Shown in pieces: positions 40,431-50,419 of a stretch of 64,000 bases of DNA. The stretch is from Deinandra increscens subsp. villosa. Its lineage: Eukaryota > Streptophyta > Magnoliopsida > Asterales > Asteraceae. Below the pieces are notes generated by a model, which had not been told where the DNA came from, searched no databases, and saw only the letters and a program-made list of their open reading frames with translations. The stretch is from NCBI GenBank assembly GCA_039602395.1, contig JBCNJP010000024.1, positions 1,748,060 through 1,812,059 on the forward strand, read 5' to 3'. Both the position numbers and the translations under genes were made by a program. Within the stretch, counting starts at the first letter, position 1. The number at the start of each line of letters is the position of its first letter.

Positions 40431-41399
40431 GTGAAGGCAAATGATGGAGAGATAGATGTGTCTAACACAATTGACCCTCTCTTTCCAACCAACTTTTGCT
40501 TAATGGCTGGAATTGATGAATTGACTGAAGACAATGCTCAAGTAAATGGAACTGTTACTGAGGTGAGCTCATCTGAAGTTGAATCTGAGGCAAGTAAGAG
40601 GCTTGTGGAACTCCAACGCGAAACCATCCCTGATGAGGTAAAATCTGCTTTATGTTCTGATAAATGTATTGAGGCTGTAGCTCGCTATCACGCTTACAAC
40701 CTTGAATTGGTTGGTAAGGCGAAAGAGAGTGAGAGCCAAGTTGAGAAATTGAAAGAAAATGAGAAAGAATTTTTTATTAAGATCAAGTCTTTACAAGATG
40801 ACATTGAGGTCATGAAGCATACAGAAACAACTCTAACCATTCAAATAACAGATCTTTTGGAAAAACTAACTTCTCTGAGGACGAGCTATGCTCAGGCTCG
40901 AGAAACCATTGATTTGTTGAAACTCAATCCGGAAAATCTAAGTAACAATGTTAGCCGTGATATTTTTGCTAGACTTAAAACTGGACTTGGTTTGACAAGG
41001 GAAATTGATGATAGTGCGGCAGAGCATCCGCTTAACCATAACTATTATAAAGTTCCCGAGTTAACCAAGATTAACTCAAAGAGTCATTTGAAATTCATTA
41101 ATCAAGAGTTGATTCCAAGTGCTTCCGAAATCCAAAAGATGGAAGATCAGCTCTCTACCCACACAAGTGGATCTGATCTCCCACCAACCGATGTCGCACT
41201 TCACTTTGAGGAAGTCAATCCTGATATTTTGAAAGATGTTGATACAAGTTTTTCTGAGGCTCTGACTAAAGAGGAAGCTGAACATGAATTTCTTGATTTG
41301 TTGAAAATATCTGCCGTGGATGGTCAATCATTTTTGCTTGACGACAACTACGAAATTTTAAAACCCACTGTTGCTCCAAAACGAGCTAAGACCACGTGA
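40431..41399 (+). CDS. gag: Element B gag extension, coiled coil
   Basis: 322 aa, same frame. Heptad-rich segment (KESESQVEKLKENEKEFFI, KSLQDDIEVMKHTETTLTI). Here the frame stays open past the point where A has a TGA. Ends at TGA where A reads CGA. Confidence 0.8.
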   Translation: MKANDGEIDVSNTIDPLFPTNFCLMAGIDELTEDNAQVNGTVTEVSSSEVESEASKRLVELQRETIPDEVKSALCSDKCIEAVARYHAYNLELVGKAKESESQVEKLKENEKEFFIKIKSLQDDIEVMKHTETTLTIQITDLLEKLTSLRTSYAQARETIDLLKLNPENLSNNVSRDIFARLKTGLGLTREIDDSAAEHPLNHNYYKVPELTKINSKSHLKFINQELIPSASEIQKMEDQLSTHTSGSDLPPTDVALHFEEVNPDILKDVDTSFSEALTKEEAEHEFLDLLKISAVDGQSFLLDDNYEILKPTVAPKRAKTT

Positions 41400-41450
41400 A
41401 GGCGAAAGCCTAGGCAGAATTCCAACAAGGGATTCACTGATCAGTCTGAT

Positions 41451-42275
41451 GTGAATGTGGATGAGTTCAATCGTGCATTTGCTGAAATGGCACTCAAACA
41501 TGGTAAGACTGTCATGCACACACAAGCTGGTCTTGTGATAACCGATGGTAAGGTGAAGTCTTTATCAAGTGCCTCATCTGAAACTCACTCTACATCAACA
41601 CCTCATGCTGGGGAATCTCCTCAAACAAGCAAATCGAAAGCTGTTGTCGAAAGTTCTGCTCCCATTGAAACTGTTGACTCCAAAGTTGTAATGGTTAAGA
41701 ATGTCAAACCAAAGATGAAGAGTGATGCAAAAGTAACTGGCACAACCTCCTCTCCAACTGTCGAGTCTGCATTGATCGTGGTAAAGCCATCTGCTCCAAT
41801 AACAGAAAGTGTTGAACCTGTTGTTGTTGAAAAGAAGAAAAGAACAAGAAGAAGGAAGAAGAAGGTTGTTACTAATGATGAGAAGACTACTGAAACTTCA
41901 TCTATTGAACCATCATCTGTGGTTCCTGTTGCAGCATCTGATGCTACTGTTGTTCAAGTTGCACCATCTGTGCAAAATGTTTGTGCTGTCTGTGGCAACC
42001 CTCATCACGATGAAAGTGCGTGTATCTACAACCAAGGGTACAACGCTTATGGCACCGCCCCAATGCCACCAGTGCACTACTATGAGCAACAAGCAACTGC
42101 TGGTCAAAGTGCACACCTCCACTCGAGAAACTACAGTAATTGCAGTGAAGACTTCAATGCCTGCAACCACTTTCGTTCCATCTTCTGTTATTCCATCAGC
42201 TCCATCGTCTTCATCTGCACCATCTTCGTCAACTGTGAAGAAACCGGTTATCAAAAAGACCCTAGGTCAAAATGA
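41451..42275 (+). CDS. Element B gag-protease linker
   Basis: 274 aa, same frame: EFNRAFAEMALKHGKTVMHT, Ser/Val/Pro-rich region, KKKRTRRRKKK, CGNPHHDESACIY. Compared with A, about 110 codons after GQSAHLH are deleted and the frame shifts near 42125. Confidence 0.75.
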   Translation: MNVDEFNRAFAEMALKHGKTVMHTQAGLVITDGKVKSLSSASSETHSTSTPHAGESPQTSKSKAVVESSAPIETVDSKVVMVKNVKPKMKSDAKVTGTTSSPTVESALIVVKPSAPITESVEPVVVEKKKRTRRRKKKVVTNDEKTTETSSIEPSSVVPVAASDATVVQVAPSVQNVCAVCGNPHHDESACIYNQGYNAYGTAPMPPVHYYEQQATAGQSAHLHSRNYSNCSEDFNACNHFRSIFCYSISSIVFICTIFVNCEETGYQKDPRSK

Positions 42276-42312
42276 CCGGGGTCCCTCCTCTAACTAATCA
42301 ATTTCTTTACTT

Positions 42313-42801
42313 GTGCAGGGACGTACCCGGAAAGCTGTAAACACATGGTACATGGACAGCGGGTGCTCCAGGCACATGACAGGGAACAAGGACTTGCTGT
42401 ATGATGTTAAAACAATATCTAACGGTAGTTCAGTTGCCTTTGGGGGAGATGTGTATGGCGGAAGAATAATTGGAAACGGTCTCTTAACCAACGGAGAAAT
42501 TTCATTTGATAAGGTAAACCTGGTATCGAATCTGAAGTTCAACCTACCCAGTGTGTCGCAAATCTGTGATAACCAAATGCCAAGGGTGTTCAACGATCGT
42601 GAGTGTCTGATTCTGAATCCTGGTCTCAAGATTCCTGAAGATCAGATCTTGTTTCGAGCACATCGAAGAGGGAACTTGTATGCGTTGGATATGGCGGAAG
42701 CGAAACCTGCAAATTCAATCGCTTGTTTTCTAGTAAAGGCATCAGAAGAAGACTCAACCATATGGCACCGGCGAATGGGTCATGTCAACTTTGGAATATG
42801 A
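42313..42801 (+). CDS. pol: Element B protease and zinc-finger start
   Basis: 162 aa: WYMDSGCSRHMTGNKDLLYD (protease active site DSG), GGRIIGNGLLTNGEISF, then WHRRMGHVNF of the integrase zinc finger. Frame shifts by one base at 42795-42801. Confidence 0.88.
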   Translation: MQGRTRKAVNTWYMDSGCSRHMTGNKDLLYDVKTISNGSSVAFGGDVYGGRIIGNGLLTNGEISFDKVNLVSNLKFNLPSVSQICDNQMPRVFNDRECLILNPGLKIPEDQILFRAHRRGNLYALDMAEAKPANSIACFLVKASEEDSTIWHRRMGHVNFGI

Positions 42802-44891
42802 ATCGTCTCGTAAGAGGAAAACACGTTATTGGACTACCGGAAAAGGAATTCGTGCATGTCGATAACTGTGTTGCGTGTTCGAAAGGGAAACAGCACAAAA
42901 CGTCTCACAAGCCGAAGCCACCTGGAAGAACGACGTCAATTCTTCAGCAACTCCATCTCGATCTTTTCGGTCCAGTGAACATCTCGAGCTTAGGAGGAAA
43001 GTCTTATTGCCTCGTTGTTACTGACGACTACTCCAGATACTCGTGGGTGTTTTTCCTGAGAGAAAAATCTGAGACAGCTGAGATATTGAAGAATATCGTT
43101 ACTCGCATTGAAAACGCCAGCAGAGAGCGGGTTCGGATAATCAGATCAGATAACGGGACGGAGTTCAAGAATCAAACATTTGACGCTTTTTGTAACTTGA
43201 AAGGCATCACTCTTCAGTTCAGTTCACCGTACACGCCACAACAAAATGGTGTTGCAGAACGGAAGAATAGAACCATCATCGAGTCTGCCAGAACCTTGCT
43301 TGCTGATTCTAATCTTAAACTCTCTTTTTGGGCAGAAGCAGTGAACACTGTGTGCTATGTTCTGAATAGAACGCTATTGGTCAAGCATGCTAACAAGACG
43401 TCGTTCGAACTGTTTTTTAAACAAAAACCTGTTTTAACTAGACTAAAACCGTTCGGATGTCCTTGTATTGTGCTTATACAGTCTGATCAGTTAGCCAAGT
43501 TTGCCCCTCGGGCAGATGAAGGTTATTTTGTTGGATACTCTATGTCCTCAGCGGTGTATCGAGTATACAACAAAAGAACTCAAGTGATCATGGAGTCGTG
43601 TAATGTTAATTTTAACGAGCACACTCGGATCCCTCGAGAACCTGATTCAGATAGCATGTATGACCTTGACTCTCTTTCTTCTACATTTAATATTGTTGAT
43701 TCTGGTATTTCAGGAAATTCTATCTCGGATATTGATGCTTGTGAGGAAGATTACCCGACTTTTGACACTTTTGCTCCTGTTTCTTCATCAATTTTGGGAA
43801 CTATCTACTCTGCAGACCCTCCTAATCTAACGTGGGGAAATCAGTCGAGTGAATCAGTAAATCAATCCGGAGAATCATCTTCATCAGCAACTCCTGATGA
43901 AACAGCAATTCCAGTGCCAGATCCAGTTATTGTAGAAACAGAACCAGCACCTGCAGCAGTTCAGGGGGAAACCAATGTGGAAACTGCTCCTAAAGGTCTT
44001 GATTCTGATTCAGAAGTTGAAGCCGAAGTTGAAACCGGTGAGGTCCTGGGAAATGATTTGCAAATTGGGAACCTTGAATCTACCATCGAAGACACCGTTG
44101 TTGAAGAATCAAGGGTTCATAAAAGTCATCCAACAAGCCAGATCATTGGCCCCGTAGACAAAAGGGTCACCCGAAGTCAAATAGAACATGTTAACTCGTG
44201 TCTATTCTCATGCTTCATATCTCAAGAAGAACCGACTTCAGTTGCTGCTGCTCTCAAAGATGACAACTGGATTGAAGCCATGCAAGCAGAGTTACTTCAG
44301 TTCAAACTGCTCAATATTTGGCATCTTGTTGAAGCTCCTAAGGGTGTTGAACCCATACCGGTCAAGTGGATTTTCAAGAACAAAAGAGATGACCGTGGAA
44401 TAATCATCAGAAACAAAGCTCGATTAGTGGTGAAAGGGTACTTGCAAGAAGACGGCATTGATTATGACGAAGTCTATGCACCTGTCGCGCGTCTAGAAGC
44501 CATTCGGATTTTCTTAGCTTATGCTGCATCTATGAACATCACGGTTTACCAACTTGATGTCAAGACTGCATTTCTTTATGGAAAGCTAGATGAGGACGTG
44601 TACGTACAGCAACCTCCCGGGTTTGTGAACAAGTCATTTCCAAACAAATGTTACAAACTTGATAGGGCCCTTTATTGTCTGCACCAAGCCCCGAGGAAGT
44701 GGTACGAGAATTTGTCTACCTATCTGCTGGAAAATGGATATAAGAGGGGTGTCATTGATCAGACTCTTTTCATTCGACACGTCGGGAAGGATATGCTTTT
44801 AGTTCAAGTTTACGTTGACGATATCACTTTTGGGTCGACGAACGAGAATTTGTGTCATGCATTTTATAGACTTAATGAAGAAAAGGTTTGA
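42723..44891 (+). CDS. pol: Element B integrase and reverse transcriptase
   Basis: Longest pol ORF, 722 aa; native sequence begins near NMNRLVRGK. CVACSKGK finishes the zinc finger; LHLDLFGPV, IIRSDNGTEF and NGVAERKNRTI give the DDE triad. After an acidic linker come WIEAMQAELLQFKLLNIW, YQLDVKTAFLYGKLDEDV and VQVYVDDITFGSTN, the RT active site. Frame lost at about 44870. Integration and cDNA synthesis; one frameshift on each side. Confidence 0.9.
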   Translation: MFSSKGIRRRLNHMAPANGSCQLWNMNRLVRGKHVIGLPEKEFVHVDNCVACSKGKQHKTSHKPKPPGRTTSILQQLHLDLFGPVNISSLGGKSYCLVVTDDYSRYSWVFFLREKSETAEILKNIVTRIENASRERVRIIRSDNGTEFKNQTFDAFCNLKGITLQFSSPYTPQQNGVAERKNRTIIESARTLLADSNLKLSFWAEAVNTVCYVLNRTLLVKHANKTSFELFFKQKPVLTRLKPFGCPCIVLIQSDQLAKFAPRADEGYFVGYSMSSAVYRVYNKRTQVIMESCNVNFNEHTRIPREPDSDSMYDLDSLSSTFNIVDSGISGNSISDIDACEEDYPTFDTFAPVSSSILGTIYSADPPNLTWGNQSSESVNQSGESSSSATPDETAIPVPDPVIVETEPAPAAVQGETNVETAPKGLDSDSEVEAEVETGEVLGNDLQIGNLESTIEDTVVEESRVHKSHPTSQIIGPVDKRVTRSQIEHVNSCLFSCFISQEEPTSVAAALKDDNWIEAMQAELLQFKLLNIWHLVEAPKGVEPIPVKWIFKNKRDDRGIIIRNKARLVVKGYLQEDGIDYDEVYAPVARLEAIRIFLAYAASMNITVYQLDVKTAFLYGKLDEDVYVQQPPGFVNKSFPNKCYKLDRALYCLHQAPRKWYENLSTYLLENGYKRGVIDQTLFIRHVGKDMLLVQVYVDDITFGSTNENLCHAFYRLNEEKV

Positions 44892-45756
44892 GATGAGCGC
44901 CATGGGTGAATTAACCTTTTTCCTAGGAATTCAAGTGAAGCAGTCGCCAGATGGCATACTGATCAGCCAAGGGAAATATGTTAAAGAAATTCTGAAGAGG
45001 TTCGGCTTTCACGACTCCAAGGGATTCTCTACACCAGTGGAAACTCGTCATAGATTGAATACTGATGCTCATGGTATCTCGGTGGATGAACACTTATACC
45101 GTTCGATGATCGGGTCGTTGATGTATTTGACGGTAAGTCGTCCTGATATTATGTTTGGAGTCTGTCTCTGTTCAAGATTTCAGAGCAAACCAAAGGAATC
45201 ACATTTGACTGCGGTTAAGAGAATTTTTAGATACTTGAAGTCGAATCCCAACCGAGGGCTATGGTATCCAAAGGATTCAGCCTTCGATCTTAGAGCCTTC
45301 TCAGATAGTGACTATGCTGGTAGTTTACTCGATCGGAAGTCTACAACGGGTGGAGCTCAGTTTTTGGGAAACCGACTCGTGTCTTGGCAATGCAAGAAGC
45401 AGACTACGGTGTCCACTTCAACTGTTGAGGCGGAATACATCGCTGCTGCATCATACTGCTCTCAAGTTCTCTGGATTGAAAATCAATTGCTGGACTACGG
45501 TTTGAATTTCATGAGTACTCCTATTCATATTGATAATTCTGCTGTTGTGTCTATTGTTAAAAATCCGATTCAGCATTCTAAGACTAAGCATATAGAGATT
45601 AGACACCATTTCATTAGGGGTTGTGCTAAGAAGAAACTAGTCACCTTAGTTCAGATTGACTCAGAAAATCAGTTAGCTGACCTTTTCACTAAGTCCTTTG
45701 ACATGTCTAGGTTAAACTTTCTGGTTACATCTTTAGGAATGATCAAATTTGATTAG
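44815..45756 (+). CDS. pol: Element B RT thumb and RNase H
   Basis: 313 aa; native from about LMKKRFEMSAMGELTFFLG. YRSMIGSLMYLTVSRPDIMF, FSDSDYAGSLLDRKSTTGG, TVEAEYIAAASYCSQVLWIE and ADLFTKSFDMSRL show the connection and RNase H domains intact. Pol ends at IKFD. Confidence 0.9.
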   Translation: MTISLLGRRTRICVMHFIDLMKKRFEMSAMGELTFFLGIQVKQSPDGILISQGKYVKEILKRFGFHDSKGFSTPVETRHRLNTDAHGISVDEHLYRSMIGSLMYLTVSRPDIMFGVCLCSRFQSKPKESHLTAVKRIFRYLKSNPNRGLWYPKDSAFDLRAFSDSDYAGSLLDRKSTTGGAQFLGNRLVSWQCKKQTTVSTSTVEAEYIAAASYCSQVLWIENQLLDYGLNFMSTPIHIDNSAVVSIVKNPIQHSKTKHIEIRHHFIRGCAKKKLVTLVQIDSENQLADLFTKSFDMSRLNFLVTSLGMIKFD

Positions 45757-46087
45757 GACTGGAACTTCTTGCTCCCTGATATGTTAGTGTCTTGCTCTCT
45801 GGGTTGCTTTCTTTTGTGAATTTTCTGTGAATATATCCTAACTCTTGCATTCCTCTAATTACATATCACCAAAAAGATTTTACACTTCTTGCTTGTTTTG
45901 CATTTTATCAAATTAGTGATGTATGAATTATTTTGTCCTATGTTATTGCTTTTGTTACTATTTTGACTCACTTGAGTCAGTTCCTATGTTGTTTGACTTG
46001 TTTTGGCTGAGAAAAATATTTCTGTATGTTTGTGTCTCGAGTCAAAATGATTTATGACCTAAGGAATGTCTTTTTCTTTAAACTGCT
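45757..46087 (+). other. Noncoding DNA after pol of B
   Basis: No gene; ends at the insertion site of element D (CTGCT, 46083-46087). Confidence 0.6.
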
Positions 46088-46411
46088 TGTAGAAGCATAT
46101 TCCTATGCTAACGTTGTGTCTCGTGTATTGTATCTAGACAAGAGCATCTGTGTGAGTCAGATAGTCATCTGGCCGGACCACATGGTCCGCTGGTGGTCCG
46201 CTGGCCTGTGACTAAGTGACTATAAATAGTCCGTGTTAGAGAGAGTTAGTGAGTTCTGTCATTTGCAACATCTTAACTGTGTGTAAACTGAGTGTGTTTC
46301 TCTCTTTACATTGTAACTCTTTGTGAATCAATAAAGCAAAGCTTTATTTACCTTCTCGTTGCTATCCGATTACCGAATCATGCAGTAGTAAGATCATCTC
46401 GTGGTTCTACA
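46088..46411 (+). repeat. 5' LTR of D
   Basis: TGTAGAAGCAT to GGTTCTACA, with GACTATAAATAGTCC promoter-like box. Lacks a 34-base segment present in the 3' LTR, within a GGTCCGCTGG-rich stretch. Confidence 0.9.
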
Positions 46412-46769
46412 AGTGTGTTTGTGTTTTTGTTAAAATGAAAATCCAAAAATAGAGTTTACATTTTAAGGGGGAGAAAATAGAAATTACAAAAACATCGAAA
46501 AATGGAAAAATCCAAAAACATGGAAAAATGAGAAATTGATCCGACATAATTGGGAAATGATGGTACATTGGCTTACGTGTCTGACTCATGGATAAAATAG
46601 ATGAAAAATCCATAAGATCATTGTTTGATGTACTTGGTAGGTTCGACATTAAATCAGAAAGTATTCAGATGTGATAAACATTAAAATACTAAGGCTTGAC
46701 CATGTGGACAACATCTTGATGCATATCTCATGATATATCAAGAAAAGATATGTGAAAAAGAAAATGAGA

Positions 46770-47106
46770 AGTCACTGTGTATACATGTGTTCATTTTGCA
46801 AAGATTTAAACTTGTTTGATTTTCTTTATTTCGTCAAACGATCGGACTTTCTTTGCGTATCGAAAGATCGACCTGATTGTTGTTCGTTTGACGTTCTGCT
46901 TTATTTTCTTTGGTGTTTCGTATAACTCATCGGACTTTCTCTGCGTGTACGGGAGTACCGACCTGATTGTTGTTGAGTTATACAATTTCAACTTGTTTTA
47001 TTTTCTTATTTTGTAAAATCCGAGGCCTTATCTGCGTATCGAAAGATCGACCTTAAGGTAGACGATTTAACGTTCTTATTTCTTTTTGCATGGAACACAG
47101 TTGACT
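46770..47106 (+). ncRNA. Predicted three-module stem-loop RNA domain (D)
   Basis: Outer arms AGTCACTGTGT (46770-46780) and ACACAGTTGACT (47095-47106) close three modules: 46832-46893 (CGTCAAACGA with TCGTTTGACG), 46920-46983 (GTATAACTCA with TGAGTTATAC), 47013-47071 (GTAAAATC with GATTTAAC, one mismatch). Inner words CTTTC...GAAAG, TCTGCGT and CGACCTGATT recur. Same layout as 2615-2951. Confidence 0.55.
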
Positions 47107-47890
47107 GAATCATGAATACAATCATTGTGTGATTAAATCACAAATGAAATCACAAAGTGTGATATAAAAAGCAAAAACATATCTGAGTATGTCTGATAGT
47201 GTGGGGTACACTGGTCAAAGCAAACTTAATCAATTCAATAACATATCCAGATGTTATGAGTATGATTGTGCCTGAGTTTGAGATGGACAAATTATACTGG
47301 TAATCGACATGACTTGTGTGCTGAAATAATTGAAATTGAAGTGTAGTTCAGCATATCATGACTAATATGATCCCAAGTTGTGATCTTTCTCGCAAAATAC
47401 AAAAATAGTGTATGATTCAGTATTTCATTTCTGTATTGCATTTATGTTTCACATCTGAAAAATTTCAAAAAGATTTTCGGTGTGTTTTGATATAAAGTTT
47501 CAAAAAGCCAAAAAGATTTTATTTCTTATTTGTTTTCGACCGATTGATACAATATACGAAATCAAAAATTTTAAAACTTTATCTTGGATTCTCAAAGAGA
47601 AGTTTTGTGCCAAGATTAAATTATTTTTTCAAAAAAAAAAAGGAAAGCCGTGTTTCTGTCTTCTGAAATTGCAGGTTATCTGAGTGAGACAACTCAAGCA
47701 TGGTGAAAGGGGGAGTATGTTATATCTTTCACAAGTGGAGTTTGAAGTTCAAAGTTTGTTCGAGACTGATCCAGCCATGCAAGCTCTCTTTCTGACAAGA
47801 TTTCAAGTTAAAGATCGGATGCAGCAATGTTGAAGATTGAAGATTGAAGTTTAGTTAGAATATAGATACACTACACGTTAAGGGGGAGTC

Positions 47891-48248
47891 TGTAGAAGCA
47901 TATTCCTATGCTAACGTTGTGTCTCGTGTATTGTATCTAGACAAGAGCATCTGTGTGAGTCAGATAGTCATCTGGCCCGACCACATGGTCCGCCGGACCA
48001 GTTGGTACAGCGTACCAGATGGTCCGCTGGTGGTCCGCTGGCCTGTGACTAAGTGACTATAAATAGTCCGTGTTAGAGAGAGTTAGTGAGTTCTGTCATT
48101 TGCAACATCTTAACTGTGTGTAAACTGAGTGTGTTTCTCTCTCTACATTCTAACTCTTTGTGAATCAATAAAGCAAAGCTTTATTTACCTTCTCGTTGCT
48201 ATCCGATTACTGAATCATGCAGTAGTAAGATCATCTCGTGGTTCTACA
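47891..48248 (+). repeat. 3' LTR of D
   Basis: 358 bp; like the 5' LTR plus 34 bases (GGACCAGTTGGTACAGCGTA...). Otherwise nearly identical. Confidence 0.9.
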
Positions 48249-49673
48249 CTGCTTGTTTTTGAGTCTGTCTGCCGTGCCTGCATCTGTGGAAGATAAAAAC
48301 CAAAAATAGTGTCAATTCAGTAATTGTTTAGTATTTTTTATGTGCAGTAAAGATAGCAGAAAATACCAAAAACATTGAAAAAGCTAAAACCTTTGGTCTG
48401 TGGTCGGACAATATGTGAGGAACATGATATGATTCTGGTCTTGTCGATCTAACCGTAGAATATGATCCAATCGACCGGTAACTCTATCATTTGATGTGTT
48501 GGTAGGCTCAACATACTTAGAAGTAAACAAGTCTCTGTGATAACACATAAATTACAATGAGAAATGTGGACCATGGAAGTTTAAACAGTGGCATATTCTT
48601 TAAATTTGCCCTTCTCATTAGTATTAGTAAGAAAACTCTAATCACACATCCTTTGTTTCTTCAGTATTAAGTTGACTTATTTCAAAACCAACTTATGAGA
48701 CTCATCTGCTGAGGGAACTCTGAACTTGAGTCTCTTCCATAAAAATTGCTAAGACACATCTGCTGTGAGAAATCACTGACCTTGTTTTCTTACGCTCCAT
48801 CATTCCATAAAATAAAGTGAGAGGTCATCTGCTGAGGGAACTCTGACCTTGACGCTCTCACACCGTCAAAAATTCATTCATCAATAGTCATGAAAGAAGG
48901 GTTATCATGATTTCATGACTATATCATTGAAATAAGTCACTTAACACTAAAGAAAAGGGGGAAAGATTACTTTTAAATGTGTGATTGAATCTGAAAAACT
49001 AGTTGATGATTGGTAGAATACTGTTAACTTCCAAGCTAATAAGGACCCCACAAAATATTTCTCTAAACTGGACTGAAAACATGATAAATACATCACATGA
49101 GACAAGTTGAAAATTACCATGTATGAGCTTAAGTGGACAAACAATACCGACAATCTGATTTAGGGTATCGGATCCGAAAGGTAATTTGAATTATAAGTGT
49201 TATTGATCACGTAATTGATTGGCATGATTCTAAGCATGTCTGGCCACGACCATACAAAAATATGTGAATTCTCAAAGTCAATGTGCTAGAATTTCCAAGT
49301 TTGGTGAAAAATTGACAAACTTGTACTAAAATTAATCTTGGTATTGGTTTGAAGTTAACCAACTTGAAAGAAAATGAATTCTTGAGTTCGGGTGGAAAAT
49401 TGACCCAATTCGGATAAATTTGGAAATTTTGAGTTCGGATGGAATTTTGACCGATAAAAGTCAAAATTTAGGTACTAGGTGGGTCATCATCAAATTTGTT
49501 GAAATTAACTGGTAATTGTGTTATAAATTCAAAATTTATCTTCCTGGTAGGTTACTAGTGGCAGGCATGCAATTTTTGTTATCCTTTTAAGTTTTGTAGG
49601 TTAACTATAAATTTTTATAGTTTGGTAAATCTTTTGAACTTAGAAATTTTTTGAACTGTTTTGTGTTTTTTTG
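48249..49673 (+). other. Conserved noncoding region after pol (B)
   Basis: No gene. Aligns with A 21976-23280; contains the stem-loop domain 48667-48944 and AGTTCGGGTGGAAAATTGAC repeats near 49385-49440. Confidence 0.75.
48667..48944 (+). ncRNA. Predicted stem-loop RNA domain (B)
   Basis: Outer stem TTAAGT plus GACTTATTTCA (48667-48684) with TGAAATAAGTC plus ACTTAA (48928-48944), 17 pairs with one bulge. Inside: 48697-48734 (GAGACTCA with TGAGTCTC), an imperfect module near 48750-48793, and 48817-48861 (GTGAGAG with CTCTCAC). Each contains CATCTGCTG...TGA(A/C)CTTG. By eye only. Confidence 0.55.
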
Positions 49674-50087
49674 AAGTCCGCTAAGAACAAATTGTTCTTA
49701 GCGAACTTGTTTAAGTTTGAATTTAGTGTAAGTTGAGAAGTACGCTAAGTTGATATTGTCCTTAGCGAACTTCTCCTTTCTTTTTTACTTAGAATTTTTT
49801 TTTTGTATCAAGTTCTGTTTTGGCCTTAGCGTACTTGTTTTGCCTTAGCGAACTTCCTAGCTTTGCGAACTTCTTTATAGGCTTAGTGTACTTGTTCTTA
49901 GCCTTAGAGAACTTCATCAAGCTTAGCGAACTTCATAAAAGGCTTAGCGTACTTCTTTAGGCCTTAGCGAACTTGTTTTGCTTATTCTCCCTCTAGCGTA
50001 CTTGTTTTCGGTTCGCTTACACTTAGCGAACTTGAAGACAGCTTTCGCGAACTTGTTTAAAATCTGATATTTACAAGTCCGCTAAAC
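49674..50087 (+). repeat. TTAGCGNACTTG array upstream of internal TATA (B)
   Basis: About sixteen copies in both orientations, including the inverted pair AAGTCCGCTAAG/CTTAGCGAACTTG at its start. Same position as A 23289-23873. Confidence 0.85.
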
Positions 50088-50094
50088 CCTACAC

Positions 50095-50102
50095 TATATA
50101 AA
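50095..50102 (+). promoter_or_regulatory. Internal TATA box (B)
   Basis: TATATAAA followed by GGAGACTTAGCC and a CT-rich leader, as in A. Confidence 0.6.
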
Positions 50103-50124
50103 GGAGACTTAGCCATTTTCTTTT

Positions 50125-50274
50125 ATTCACTCGTTCAAAACTCACATTCGCTCTCAAATTACAAACCGCGACTCTCTCCCTTCCACTGTTCGATCGGAAT
50201 TTCACGAATCTCTCTCAAATCTGTTGATCTCATTGCGATTAGGGTTGATTAGCACACTCTCTTTGCAATCACAG
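50125..50274 (+). other. Putative leader exon 1 (B)
   Basis: CT-rich, ends GCAATCACAG before GT. Matches A 23910-24074. 5' end inferred from the TATA box. Confidence 0.45.
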
Positions 50275-50387
50275 GTTGGTATTCTCGATTCTTTAGGTTT
50301 GATTTTGGTTTCGGTGATAATGATGAGTCGTGGGTTCGGGTCTCGAATTTTTCTAGGTTCTAATGATTTAAATTGGTGTTATTATAG
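50275..50387 (+). other. Putative 113-bp intron present in B, absent in A
   Basis: Starts GTTGGTATTC, ends GTTATTATAG. Flanks CACAG | ATTTCCTTCATC are continuous in A as TACAGATTTCCTTCATC (24070-24086). T-rich interior typical of plant introns. Confidence 0.6.
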
Positions 50388-50419
50388 ATTTCCTTCATCC
50401 CTACTTGATTCTAGTTAAC
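50388..50419 (+). other. Putative leader exon 2 (B), split by element C
   Basis: ATTTCCTTCATCC...GTTAAC, interrupted by element C and resumed at 57954-57975 (TTAACTTTTGTTCAAGTTTGAG). In A it is 24075-24123 uninterrupted. Confidence 0.45.

Larger units (their letters stand above)
46088..48248 (+). mobile_element. Non-autonomous element D nested in B
   Basis: LTRs 46088-46411 (324 bp) and 47891-48248 (358 bp), TG...CA ends, target duplication CTGCT (46083-46087 and 48249-48253). The 1.48-kb interior has no gene and no visible primer site; it starts in sequence related to the 3' noncoding part of the gag-only element. Purine tract AAGGGGGAGTC at 47880-47890. Gag and primer site were deleted. 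Confidence 0.88.
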
